50,790 nucleotides of DNA from Gammaproteobacteria bacterium (GTDB lineage Bacteria; Pseudomonadota; Gammaproteobacteria; Pseudomonadales; Pseudomonadaceae): contig JAHJXZ010000167.1 of NCBI GenBank assembly GCA_018827205.1, positions 1 through 50,790 on the forward strand. Reading direction: 5' to 3'. Positions within the stretch are counted from its first letter, which is position 1. The number at the start of each line of letters is the position of its first letter. Under the pieces are notes generated by a model. That model saw only the letters and a list, made by a program, of their open reading frames with translations, ran no database searches and had not been told where the DNA came from. Shown here in pieces: positions 18,186-26,272 of this stretch. The position numbers and the translations under genes were made by a program.

Positions 18186-18704
18186 GTGTCGGCCGGCGAT
18201 TCCCCCCAGCAGCAAGTTGTCGGCCTGTTCTATCGCGATCACCGTGACTGGCTGCTCGGCTGGCTGCGCAAAAGCCTGTACAGCCCGGAACGCGCCGAAG
18301 ACCTCAGCCAGGACACCTTTGTCCGCCTGCTCGGCCGTAGTGACCTGGATCAGGCCCACGAGCCGCGCGCGCTGCTGACCACCATCGCTAAAGGGCTGCT
18401 GATTGATCACTTCCGCCGCAGCGCGCTGGAACGTGCCTACGTCGAAGAACTCGGCCAGCAACCGCAGGATGTGCAACCCAGCGCCGAAGAACAGGCGCTG
18501 GCCCTGGACGCGCTGCGCGAAATAGATCGCTTGCTCGGCCAGCTGTCGAGCAATGCCCGGGCGGCATTTCTGCATAACCGCCTGGATGGCATGGGCCACG
18601 CGGAAATTGCCGAGCGCCTCGGCGTTTCCGTATCCCGCGTGCGCCAGTACCTGGCTCAGGGCCTGCGTCAGTGCTACATCGCCCTTTACGGAGCACCGCA
18701 ATGA
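18186..18704 (+). CDS. FecI-type ECF sigma factor (iron-starvation sigma)
   Basis: 172 residues from the GTG at 18186, preceded by GAGG at 5-base spacing. Longer frames starting at 18108 or 18138 would read through the Fur-like box and have no good ribosome-binding site. Region 2 (VVGLFYRDHRDWLLGWLRKSL, AEDLSQDTFVRLL) and region 4 (LSSNARAAFLHNRLDGMGHAEIAERLGVSVSRVRQYL) are typical of FecI/PvdS-like factors. It should direct RNA polymerase to the TonB receptor promoter when the FecR-type partner signals ligand. The stop overlaps the anti-sigma start (ATGA). The order sigma/anti-sigma/receptor/PepSY is that of P. aeruginosa foxI-foxR-foxA-foxB, but the ligand is not proved. Confidence 0.9.
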   Translation: MSAGDSPQQQVVGLFYRDHRDWLLGWLRKSLYSPERAEDLSQDTFVRLLGRSDLDQAHEPRALLTTIAKGLLIDHFRRSALERAYVEELGQQPQDVQPSAEEQALALDALREIDRLLGQLSSNARAAFLHNRLDGMGHAEIAERLGVSVSRVRQYLAQGLRQCYIALYGAPQ

Positions 18705-19654
18705 GCGCGGTATCGGCGCAGGTACTGGATGCCGCCATCGAATGGCAACTGTGCCTGGACTCCGGCACGGTCAACGCCGAACAGCAGCACGCGTTCGCCG
18801 CATGGTTGGCGGCGCATCCCGAGCATGCGCGGGTCTGGCAACAACTCAATGGCCTGGATATCCGCCTGGCTTCGGCCGCCGCCGCGCCGGCGCGCCAGGC
18901 CTTGCTGCACAGTGCGCGCAGCAAAGGTTTGCGTCGTATGGCCGGCACCGCGCTCGGCCTACTGCTGAGCAGCGCGCTGGTGCTCGGCCTGTTGGCGCAG
19001 CAACGCCCGCTCGGCGATTACCTGGCCGATGAACACACCGGCCGTGGCGAACAGCGCGAACTGCTGCTCAGCGACCACAGCCTGGTGCGCCTAAACAGCG
19101 CCAGCGCCGTGGACATCGAATTCAGCGACAGCCAGCGCGCAGTGCGCCTTCACAGCGGTGAGATCCTGGTGCAGACCGCTCACGGCGATTCACGCCCGTT
19201 TGTAGTGGTCACCGAACACGGCAGCCTGCGCGCCCTCGGCACGCGCTTTCTGGTACGCCGCGAAGGCACCAGCACGCGCCTGACCGTGCTGCAGTCGGCC
19301 GTCGCCGCACACCCGGCCGAAGGCAGCAGCGAACGGATTATCCACAGCGGCGAACAAGTGCTGATGCAACGCCAGCGCCTGGGCAGCGTGCTGCCTGCGC
19401 CACTCAGCGCTGCGGCCTGGAGCCACGGCATGTTGGTAGCCGATAACCTGCGCCTGGCCGACCTGCTCGACGCCCTGGGCGAATACCGCAGTGGCTACCT
19501 GGGTCTCGACCCAAGCCTGGCCGATCTACGCATCAGCGGCAGCTTCCCCTTGCACGACAGTGACAAAGCCCTGGCGGCACTGCCGCCGAGTTTGCCCGTG
19601 CGTATTGAGCGCCTTGGCAACTGGTGGACCCGGGTCGTACCCGCTGCGCAGTAG
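18701..19654 (+). CDS. FecR-type anti-sigma factor / sigma regulator
   Basis: 317 residues, start ATG at 18701 overlapping the sigma stop. The N-terminal cytoplasmic DUF4880 part (about 8-45, AAIEWQLCLDSG, WLAAHPEHARVWQQL) binds the sigma factor. A single membrane helix lies at about 80-98 (GTALGLLLSSALVLGLLA). The periplasmic FecR domain (about 105-205, YLADEHTGRGEQRELLLSD, VRLHSGEILVQTAH, ALGTRFLVRREG) and the C-terminal STN-like part (LLDALGEYRSGYLGLDPSLADLRISG, about 260-285) sense the receptor's signalling domain. The family is secure; the specific signal is unknown. Confidence 0.92.
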   Translation: MSAVSAQVLDAAIEWQLCLDSGTVNAEQQHAFAAWLAAHPEHARVWQQLNGLDIRLASAAAAPARQALLHSARSKGLRRMAGTALGLLLSSALVLGLLAQQRPLGDYLADEHTGRGEQRELLLSDHSLVRLNSASAVDIEFSDSQRAVRLHSGEILVQTAHGDSRPFVVVTEHGSLRALGTRFLVRREGTSTRLTVLQSAVAAHPAEGSSERIIHSGEQVLMQRQRLGSVLPAPLSAAAWSHGMLVADNLRLADLLDALGEYRSGYLGLDPSLADLRISGSFPLHDSDKALAALPPSLPVRIERLGNWWTRVVPAAQ

Positions 19655-19692
19655 GTGTCGCGCTGCGCCGCCGATTGATACACCAGGGCGTT

Positions 19693-19719
19693 GGTAAATT
19701 ATTTTTAACTAGCCCTGTC
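19693..19719 (+). promoter_or_regulatory. ECF (FecI/PvdS-type) promoter for the TonB receptor
   Basis: GGTAAAT at 19693-19699 followed, after 16 bases, by TGTC at 19716-19719. This resembles the TAAAT-N16-CGT iron-starvation sigma promoter of Pseudomonas with one base changed (TGT for CGT). It lies about 65-90 bases before the receptor ATG, just after the anti-sigma stop. That it is used by the adjacent sigma factor is inference. Confidence 0.55.
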
Positions 19720-19782
19720 ACTTTTTCATTCTGCTTCGGCAACAGGTCATTGAGATACATTCCCGCTTAGGAGAGTTTCGTA

Positions 19783-22131
19783 ATGACCCGCGCCCTGCCC
19801 CTGTTTCGCCCCGGCCTGCTGGCCGCTGCTATCAGCCTTGCCAGCGTCTGCGCTCATGCCCTGGCGGATAGCTACCAGCTGCCGGCTGCGCCCCTGGCCA
19901 GTACCCTGACGCAAATCGCCAGCCAGGCCGGTATCGTGCTGAGCATCGACCCCGCGCTGACCGCCAACAAACAATCAGCCCCGGTTGCAGGCGACTACGA
20001 CGCCCTCGAAGCCCTGGACCAGGCGCTGCGTGGAAGTGGCCTGCAGTTGCAGCAGAACAGCGCCGGTACCTATAACCTGGCGCCCGCTCCCCAAGCAGCC
20101 GTGGCTTTGCCGGATGTCACAGTGACCGCCAGTGCCGCCATTGAGGGCAGTGAAGCCGCCGGTTACCGCAGCAAAACGGTTAAGAACGTCGGCGCGCTCG
20201 GCGGCATGCGCCTACAGGACACGCCTTACTCGATGAGCGTAGTGCCCAAGGAGCTGCTGCAAAACACCCAGACCACCTCCACTGACGACGTGTTCAAGCG
20301 CAGCCCATTCACCCAGCTGTATTCGCCGAAGAACGCCGGCTACGCCAGCGCGGTGGCAATCCGCGGATATAGCGGTGCCGGCAACCTGAGCATCGCCAAC
20401 GACGGCCTGCGCTACTCCACTGGCTTTGACGGCGGTAACTACATTGAGGAGATGGAGCAGATCGAGATCCTCACCGGTCTCTCCGGTTTCCTCTACGGTC
20501 CGGCCAGCCCCGGCGGCCTGGTCAACTATGTGCTCAAGAGGCCAACCTACGAGCGCTACAACAGCGTCACCCTGGGCAATGCAGGCGGTGAGAACTACTA
20601 TCTGCACGGTGATTTCGGCGGTCCAATCGACGACGCTGGGGTGTTCGCCTACCGCCTCAACGTGCTGACCCAGGATGGTGAAACCGCCATTGACCTGCAG
20701 AAACGCCGCCGAGAAATGATCAGCCTGGCGCTGGACTGGAACGTCAGCGATGACCTGCTGATCCAGTTCGACGCCTCGCACAAGAAGAACGAAACCCGTG
20801 GCGTGAGCAGCTACTGGTACTTTGCCGACCAAGGCCTGCGCCCGGATGCCGACGATCTCGACAATGACAAACTGTACAGCCAGCGCTGGGCGTTCGCTGA
20901 CAGCGAACACGACCGTATTGGCAGCCGTTTCAATTGGACCCTGAACGAAACCTTCACCCTGCGCGGTGCGCTCGGCTACAGCCAATACACCCAGGAATAT
21001 GCCTATACCGGCCCGACTATCTCCACCGCAGGGCTTTATACCCAGCCCCTGTACGGTTTTACCCCGGTGGAAACCGAGGAAACCTCCGGCAATTTGTTTC
21101 TCGACGCCGCCTTCGCCACCGGCAGCATTCAGCACAAAGCGACCTTCGGCTATCAGGGCAACGTCGTGCGTGAGCGCAGCTATACCGATGCAGGCGTTTA
21201 CAACGTCGACCTCGGCATCAACGTGCCATTCGACGAGCAGCCACAGGTCGGCAAACCGGACTACGCCAGTACGATTGGCAACGGCGAGCAAAAGCTGAAC
21301 TCGCGCAGCCAATCCGATAACTGGCTGATCGGCGATGTGATCACCCTTAACGAACAGTGGTCGACCATCCTCGGCCTGACCCATACCCGCATCAAGACAC
21401 TGGGCTCGGATGTCGTTAACGACGAAACGGAAACCTCGCCCAATATCTCGCTGATCTATAAGCCCCAGCCTTGGCTGACCACCTACGCCAGCTATATCGA
21501 GGGCTTTCAATCGGGTGGCCTGGCACCTTGGAATGCACTCAATGCATACGAAGCCATGGCTCCCCTGGTCAGCGAGCAGTATGAAATCGGCGTCAAGGCC
21601 ACCGTTGGCGAAACGCTGCTGACCCTGGCCCTGTTCAATATCGACAAGCCCAATGCCTATATCAACGGCGCCGGCTATTACGTGCAGGATGGCCGTCAGG
21701 AGAACAATGGTCTGGAGCTCGGCATCACCGGCAAGGTACTGCCCGAGCTGACCCTGGTCGGTGGTTTCACCCTGCTTGACCCTCAGGTGAAGGAAAACAG
21801 CGTCGCGGCCAACGAAGGCAACAAGCCGACCAACGTGGCGTCGCAACTGGCCAAGCTGTATGCGGAGTACGACATCAAAGCGATCCCGGGTTTCGCCCTG
21901 ACTGGCGGTGCCTACTACACCGGCAAGCAGTACAGCGACGAGGCTAACCAGCACAGCCTGCCGTCGTTCACCACCTTCGATGCGGGCGCGCGCTATCGCA
22001 TGCCGGTGGCCGATAACGACGTTACTCTGCGCGCCAACGTCAGCAACCTGGCGAACAAAGCGTACTGGCTGAACAGCTCTTACCTGGGCGATCCACGCAC
22101 CCTAACGTTCTCCGCTCAGCTGGAGTTCTGA
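19783..22131 (+). CDS. TonB-dependent siderophore receptor with N-terminal signalling domain
   Basis: Outer-membrane importer, 782 residues. Signal peptide about 1-28 (ends HALA before DSYQLP). STN signalling domain about 30-105 (LPAAPLASTLTQIASQAGI, LRGSGLQLQQNSAGTY). A TonB-box-like LPDVTVTA stretch (about 110-117) precedes the plug (about 130-255, LQDTPYSMSVVPKELL, GPASPGGLVNYVLKRP). The rest is the 22-strand barrel, ending in the aromatic signature TFSAQLEF. GGAG stands 8 bases before the ATG. The STN domain couples transport to the adjacent FecI/FecR pair. The neighbours match the ferrioxamine (fox) order of P. aeruginosa; the actual ligand could be another hydroxamate-type siderophore. 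Confidence 0.92.
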   Translation: MTRALPLFRPGLLAAAISLASVCAHALADSYQLPAAPLASTLTQIASQAGIVLSIDPALTANKQSAPVAGDYDALEALDQALRGSGLQLQQNSAGTYNLAPAPQAAVALPDVTVTASAAIEGSEAAGYRSKTVKNVGALGGMRLQDTPYSMSVVPKELLQNTQTTSTDDVFKRSPFTQLYSPKNAGYASAVAIRGYSGAGNLSIANDGLRYSTGFDGGNYIEEMEQIEILTGLSGFLYGPASPGGLVNYVLKRPTYERYNSVTLGNAGGENYYLHGDFGGPIDDAGVFAYRLNVLTQDGETAIDLQKRRREMISLALDWNVSDDLLIQFDASHKKNETRGVSSYWYFADQGLRPDADDLDNDKLYSQRWAFADSEHDRIGSRFNWTLNETFTLRGALGYSQYTQEYAYTGPTISTAGLYTQPLYGFTPVETEETSGNLFLDAAFATGSIQHKATFGYQGNVVRERSYTDAGVYNVDLGINVPFDEQPQVGKPDYASTIGNGEQKLNSRSQSDNWLIGDVITLNEQWSTILGLTHTRIKTLGSDVVNDETETSPNISLIYKPQPWLTTYASYIEGFQSGGLAPWNALNAYEAMAPLVSEQYEIGVKATVGETLLTLALFNIDKPNAYINGAGYYVQDGRQENNGLELGITGKVLPELTLVGGFTLLDPQVKENSVAANEGNKPTNVASQLAKLYAEYDIKAIPGFALTGGAYYTGKQYSDEANQHSLPSFTTFDAGARYRMPVADNDVTLRANVSNLANKAYWLNSSYLGDPRTLTFSAQLEF

Positions 22132-22150
22132 CCGCCTTGCAGCAACCTTG

Positions 22151-22170
22151 CGCCGCCACACCGGGCGGCG
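22151..22170 (+). other. Intra-operon hairpin without T tract
   Basis: CGCCGCC (22151-22157) and GGCGGCG (22164-22170) form a 7-bp stem with a 6-base loop between the receptor and PepSY genes. There is no T run. It may stabilise receptor mRNA or reduce read-through into the downstream gene; that is inference. Confidence 0.45.
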
Positions 22171-22185
22171 TAGGCATTTCTGGAT

Positions 22186-23322
22186 ATGCCGATGAAAAGC
22201 ACCACCATCCGCCGCTGGTCCGCCGTCCACACCTGGACCAGTCTGATCTGCACCCTGTTTCTATTGATGCTGGCCATGACCGGCCTGCCGCTGATATTTC
22301 ACCACGAGCTGGAGCACCTGCTCGGTGAAGCGCCAGAGCTGCGCGAGACGCCGACGGAGGCGCCGCACCTGAGCCTGCAGCAACTGGTCGATGCCGCCGA
22401 GCATCATCGCCAGGGCGAGGTGATTCAGTATCTGGGCTTTGACGAGGATGAACCCAATGGCGTGGTGGCGATTACTGCTGCCACCGCGGGCACCGAGCCG
22501 AACTCTTCGCACACCTTTATGCTCGATGCGCGCAGCGGCGAGGCGATTGAGATGCCGGCGGCCAATGGCGGCATCCTGATGGTTATTCTGCGCTTGCATG
22601 TGGACATGTTCGCCGGCCTGCCGGGCAAGCTGCTGCTGGCGTTTATGGGCCTGCTGTTTGTGGTGGCGATCATCTCCGGTGTGGTGCTCTACGCGCCGTT
22701 TATGCGCCGGCTGAAGTTCGCCGAGGTGCGCCGGGAAAAATCGGCGCGCACACGCTGGCTCGACCTGCACAACCTCATCGGTATCGTCACCCTGACCTGG
22801 GCGCTGGTGGTGGGTGTGACTGGGGTGATCAGTGCCTGCGCCGATCTGCTGATCAGCGCCTGGCGCACCGAGTCGCTGGCAGCGATGGTCGAGCCCTATC
22901 GCGATGCGCCGCCGTTAACCGAGCGTGCGCCGGCTAACAAGGTACTGACTATCGCCGCCAAAGCCACGCCAGCTATGCAGCCGGACTTTATCGCCTTCCC
23001 CGGCACGCGCTTTTCCAGCGAGCACCACTACAGCGTGTTTATGAAGGGCAATACGCACCTCACCGCGCACCTGTGGACGCCGGTACTGATCGATGCGCGC
23101 AGCCTGGAAGTCACCGCCATCGGCCAGCGACCCTGGTATATGGACGCGCTGTCGATGTCACAGCCGCTGCATTTTGGCGACTACGGCGGTATGCCAATGA
23201 AGATTCTCTGGGCGGTGCTGGATGTGCTGACCATCATCGTGCTCGGCAGTGGTCTGTACCTCTGGTGGGTACGCCGGCGCATTCCAGCCGTACAGCGTGA
23301 ACGCGCGGAGACAGAGCCATGA
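22186..23322 (+). CDS. PepSY-associated TM-helix protein (FoxB/PiuB-like)
   Basis: 378 residues (or 376 if the second ATG at 22192 is used; no strong ribosome-binding site distinguishes them). Four hydrophobic segments are visible: about 15-38 (VHTWTSLICTLFLLMLAMTG), 135-165, 195-220 and 335-365. The two large periplasmic loops contain PepSY-like sequence. The layout and position directly after a siderophore receptor match FoxB/PiuB-type proteins, proposed inner-membrane ferrisiderophore reductases. Paired histidines at helix ends (HHELEHLL, RLHVDMF, DLHNLIG) could bind heme. It overlaps the next small gene (ATGA). Confidence 0.85.
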   Translation: MPMKSTTIRRWSAVHTWTSLICTLFLLMLAMTGLPLIFHHELEHLLGEAPELRETPTEAPHLSLQQLVDAAEHHRQGEVIQYLGFDEDEPNGVVAITAATAGTEPNSSHTFMLDARSGEAIEMPAANGGILMVILRLHVDMFAGLPGKLLLAFMGLLFVVAIISGVVLYAPFMRRLKFAEVRREKSARTRWLDLHNLIGIVTLTWALVVGVTGVISACADLLISAWRTESLAAMVEPYRDAPPLTERAPANKVLTIAAKATPAMQPDFIAFPGTRFSSEHHYSVFMKGNTHLTAHLWTPVLIDARSLEVTAIGQRPWYMDALSMSQPLHFGDYGGMPMKILWAVLDVLTIIVLGSGLYLWWVRRRIPAVQRERAETEP

Positions 23323-23501
23323 ACTGGCGCCAATCAACCTTCGCCCTGCCGCTGCTGCTCGGCCTGCTCAGTGCCATTGGTTTGCTCAGCGCGTTACTCG
23401 GCGATGGCGGCTGGGATGCCGTGGCCTGGCTTGGCCTTGGATTGCCAGCCGTAATTGGTTGCTGGCCGTTGCTGCAGCGCAGCCAAATCCGGCGTCCATA
23501 A
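23319..23501 (+). CDS. 60-residue membrane protein in the siderophore operon
   Basis: Begins MNWRQSTFALPLLLGLLSA and has two predicted membrane helices (about 8-28 and 34-51) joined by GDGGWD, ending RSQIRRP. The start overlaps the PepSY gene stop by 4 bases (ATGA), strong evidence of translation with that gene. I recognise no named family; comparable tiny membrane proteins accompany PepSY genes in some operons. It may be an accessory subunit of the PepSY protein. After the stop there is only a weak TAACCCT/AGGGTTA repeat (23499-23522). Confidence 0.72.
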   Translation: MNWRQSTFALPLLLGLLSAIGLLSALLGDGGWDAVAWLGLGLPAVIGCWPLLQRSQIRRP

Positions 23502-23568
23502 CCCTTAAAGGGTCCAGGGTTAGCCGGTAGGCAACCTGCAAGGGAATGACTGCAGATACTGCGGTCTG

Positions 23569-24075
23569 CTACTGGCAGACCTGCAGATAGAGCGCATCAT
23601 CGTTGGCAATCTGCTTCAGCTGATCCAACTGCGGTTTTTTCTGCTCATCCAGGGGCAGCAGTTCCGCCGTGGTGCAATTAAGCAAATGCGCCTGATGGCT
23701 GACGCGGTCGACGTGCTGCTTTTCAAAGCGGTACAGGTTGAAGGCGGCTATCGAGGTGCCATCCGCTTCCTGGCGCTGCACGCTTTTGCTATCGAGCACA
23801 GTGAAGGCGGTGGTCATCGGCCAGTAATAGGTCCAGGGGCGCCAGAACACTTCACCGGTTTCACTGGCAACCAACACCGACTCAGCCGGCTGGCGCTGTA
23901 GCTGGAACTCAAACCAGGAGTACTCGTAGTAAATCTGATAAGCCAGCATGCCCAAACCGCCGCACGCGGGAATGATCCACTTCGGCAAACGGTTACCCGT
24001 CAGCTTGCGCAACAGCATGGCAATACCAGCCGCTCCCAACCCAGCAACCACGATGGCAAGTATTGTCCACAGCAT
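23569..24075 (-). CDS. Membrane-anchored hypothetical protein
   Basis: 168 residues. Two N-terminal hydrophobic segments (about 2-22 and 34-50) are followed by a soluble C-terminal domain of about 115 residues, rich in aromatic residues (YYEYSWFEFQLQ, FWRPWTYYWPMTTAF) and containing two cysteines (LLNCTT and the C-terminal LQVCQ). I recognise no catalytic motif. The gene stands alone on the minus strand between a terminator of the symporter gene and the siderophore operon. Function unknown; probably an inner-membrane protein with a periplasmic domain. Confidence 0.75.
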   Translation of the reverse strand: MLWTILAIVVAGLGAAGIAMLLRKLTGNRLPKWIIPACGGLGMLAYQIYYEYSWFEFQLQRQPAESVLVASETGEVFWRPWTYYWPMTTAFTVLDSKSVQRQEADGTSIAAFNLYRFEKQHVDRVSHQAHLLNCTTAELLPLDEQKKPQLDQLKQIANDDALYLQVCQ

Positions 24076-24093
24076 TAATTTACTCCCGAAATA

Positions 24094-24116
24094 AAAAACT
24101 GCCTGGAGCAGTTTTT
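24094..24116. terminator. Bidirectional-type terminator hairpin
   Basis: AAAAACTGC and GCAGTTTTT flank a short loop (stem 24094-24102 with 24108-24116). The stem is followed by T runs read in either direction. It separates the symporter gene from the 168-residue membrane protein gene. Confidence 0.6.
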
Positions 24117-24166
24117 AACGTTGCGCAGCGACGCCCCGCAGGGTGGCCGCCATGAATGGCGGAAAT

Positions 24167-24191
24167 AAAACGGGCCTCCCAAGGAGGCCCG
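24167..24191 (-). terminator. Rho-independent terminator of the symporter gene
   Basis: A perfect 9-bp stem CGGGCCTCC/GGAGGCCCG (24171-24179 and 24183-24191) is followed on the minus strand by TTTTATTT. It lies 48 bases after the stop of the Na+/solute symporter gene. Confidence 0.85.
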
Positions 24192-24238
24192 CTAATAAGA
24201 CCCTGACGTAAGTAACGCGCAGTCAGGCCCGATTATGC

Positions 24239-26008
24239 TTAGTGGCTAATAGCACCGCCAGCACCTTTCGGAGTACGTACGCTTTCTACCAGGTCCTGAA
24301 TTTCCTGCGGCGGAGCCTCAGTAGACAGGGACACGGCATAGGCTACGGCGAAGTTGATCACTGCACCCACAGTACCAATGGACAGCGGCGAGATGCCGAG
24401 CATCCAGTTATCCGGCGTGTTGGCGAAGGTCGCAGTGCCAGGGATGAAGAACCAGCCCAGGTACAGGAAGATGTAAACCACAGTGAACACCAGGCCTACC
24501 AGCATGCCGGCGATGGCGCCTTTGTTGTTTACCCGCTTGGAGAAGATACCCATCATCAGCGCCGGGAACAGCGTGGCCGCGGCGATACCGAAGGCCAATG
24601 CCACCACCTGCGCCGCAAAGCCTGGCGGATTGAGCCCCAGATAGGTCGCTAACAGAATCGCGACCCCCATGGAGATCCGCGCGGCGAGCATTTCGTTCTT
24701 CTCACTGATCTTCGGATTGATCATGTTCTTGATCAAGTCATGACTTACTGCCGAAGAGATTGCCAGCAACAGACCAGCTGCCGTCGACAATGCTGCAGCA
24801 ATCGCACCCGCTGCAATCAAACCGATCACCCAACCTGGCAGGTTGGCAATTTCAGGGTTGGCCAATACCAGGATGTCGTTGTTAACGGTCAACTCGTTGC
24901 CTTTCCAACCGCGAGCTTCTGCAGCTGGGGTAAAGGCAGGCGCTGCATCGTTGTACATCTGGACGCGACCGTCGCTGTTCTTGTCTTCCCACTTGATCAG
25001 ACCGGTGGTTTCCCACGTTTTGATCCACTCAGGACGCTCTGCATAGGTCATTGCTTGAGCGGTCGGACCTTCTGGGTAGATGGTATTGACCAGATTCAAA
25101 CGCGCCATGGAGCCCACTGCAGGTGCGGTGAGATACAGCAGGGCGATGAAGATCAGGGTCCAGCCAGCAGACCAACGTGCGTCAGCCACTTTCGGTACAG
25201 TGAAGAAGCGAATGATTACGTGTGGCAGACCAGCAGTACCGATCATCAGCGACAGAGTAAACAGCACCATGTTCAGCTTGTTACTGACATCAGCTGTGTA
25301 GTCGGTAAAGCCCAGCTCACGTACAACTTCATTGAGCTTCTGCAACAGCGGGAGACCTGATTCGACATGGTCGCCGAACATACCGAACATCGGAATCGGG
25401 TTGCCAGTCAGCTGCAGGGAAATGAAGACCGCAGGGATGGTGTAAGCAATGATCAGCACAACGTACTGAGCTACCTGGGTGTAGGTGATGCCTTTCATGC
25501 CGCCGAATACGGCATAGATGAACACCACGCCAGCCGCGATCCAGATACCGGTGGAGTTCTCTACTTCGAGGAAGCGCGAGAATGCCACACCAGCACCGGC
25601 CATCTGGCCGATTACATAGGTCACGCAGATGATGATCAGGCAGACCACCGCCGCCAGACGAGCACCGTTGCTGTAGAAACGGTCGCCGATGAAATCCGGC
25701 ACAGTGAACTTGCCGAACTTACGCAGGTAAGGCGCCAGCAGCATGGCCAGCAGCACATAGCCGCCGGTCCAACCCATCAGGAAGGTTGAGTTGGCATAAC
25801 CACCGGCAGCGAGCAGGCCCGCCATGGAGATGAAGGAAGCCGCAGACATCCAGTCAGCCGCAGTGGCCATACCGTTGGTAACGGGGTGTACACCACCGCC
25901 GGCGACGTAGAACTCTTTGGTCGAGCCGGCACGGGCCCAAAAGGCGATGCCGAAGTAGAGCGCGAAGGAGGCGCCCACAAACAGCATGTTGATTACAAAC
26001 TGGCTCAT
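24239..26008 (-). CDS. Sodium:solute symporter, VC_2705 subfamily (ActP-like)
   Basis: Inner-membrane Na+-coupled importer of the SSS family, 589 residues with about 13 hydrophobic helices. Family segments: FYVAGGGVHPVTNGMATAADWMSAASFISMAG near the N-terminus, FGGMKGITYTQVAQYVVL, GTAGLPHVIIRFFTVP and AAALSTAAGLLLAISSAVSHDL. A soluble insert of about 90 residues (roughly 315-390), predicted outside the membrane, separates this group from the 550-residue ActP acetate permeases. The substrate is probably acetate or another small carboxylate, by similarity only. It starts 3 bases after the DUF4212 gene stop, whose last codons hold its GAGGAAT ribosome-binding site. Confidence 0.9.
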   Translation of the reverse strand: MSQFVINMLFVGASFALYFGIAFWARAGSTKEFYVAGGGVHPVTNGMATAADWMSAASFISMAGLLAAGGYANSTFLMGWTGGYVLLAMLLAPYLRKFGKFTVPDFIGDRFYSNGARLAAVVCLIIICVTYVIGQMAGAGVAFSRFLEVENSTGIWIAAGVVFIYAVFGGMKGITYTQVAQYVVLIIAYTIPAVFISLQLTGNPIPMFGMFGDHVESGLPLLQKLNEVVRELGFTDYTADVSNKLNMVLFTLSLMIGTAGLPHVIIRFFTVPKVADARWSAGWTLIFIALLYLTAPAVGSMARLNLVNTIYPEGPTAQAMTYAERPEWIKTWETTGLIKWEDKNSDGRVQMYNDAAPAFTPAAEARGWKGNELTVNNDILVLANPEIANLPGWVIGLIAAGAIAAALSTAAGLLLAISSAVSHDLIKNMINPKISEKNEMLAARISMGVAILLATYLGLNPPGFAAQVVALAFGIAAATLFPALMMGIFSKRVNNKGAIAGMLVGLVFTVVYIFLYLGWFFIPGTATFANTPDNWMLGISPLSIGTVGAVINFAVAYAVSLSTEAPPQEIQDLVESVRTPKGAGGAISH

Positions 26009-26011
26009 GGG

Positions 26012-26272
26012 TTATTCCTCAACACCGAATTGTTTATCGAGTTTGTTCATTCTCCACGCGTAGAAGAAAATGATCCCGACAAAGGTGATGATCGAACCTT
26101 GCTGGGCGAACCAGAATCCAAGGTCGGCACCGCCAACAGGGATACCTGCCAGCAGAGGTCGAAGAAGTATGGCGAAGCCGTAAGACACTAATGCCCAGAC
26201 AACCAGGCACCAGGTGATCAGCCGGACATTCGCTTTCCAGTACGCAGCAGCGTTAGCTTTATCAGAAGTCAT
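26012..26272 (-). CDS. DUF4212 small subunit of the sodium:solute symporter
   Basis: 86 residues with two membrane helices (about 17-40 and 52-72) and the family motifs YWKANVRLITWCLVVWALVSYG and GFWFAQQGSIITFVGIIFFYAWRMNKLDKQF. It belongs to the putative solute:sodium symporter small-subunit family (DUF4212), always encoded next to VC_2705-type permeases. It is the first gene of the two-gene unit and its last codons supply the ribosome-binding site of the large subunit. Analogous to YjcH beside ActP but a different family. Confidence 0.92.
   Translation of the reverse strand: MTSDKANAAAYWKANVRLITWCLVVWALVSYGFAILLRPLLAGIPVGGADLGFWFAQQGSIITFVGIIFFYAWRMNKLDKQFGVEE

Noticed and set aside
20212-21954. 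580-codon minus-strand open frame opposite the TonB receptor
   Set aside because: Antisense to a well-supported receptor; composition-driven, no motif or ribosome-binding site.
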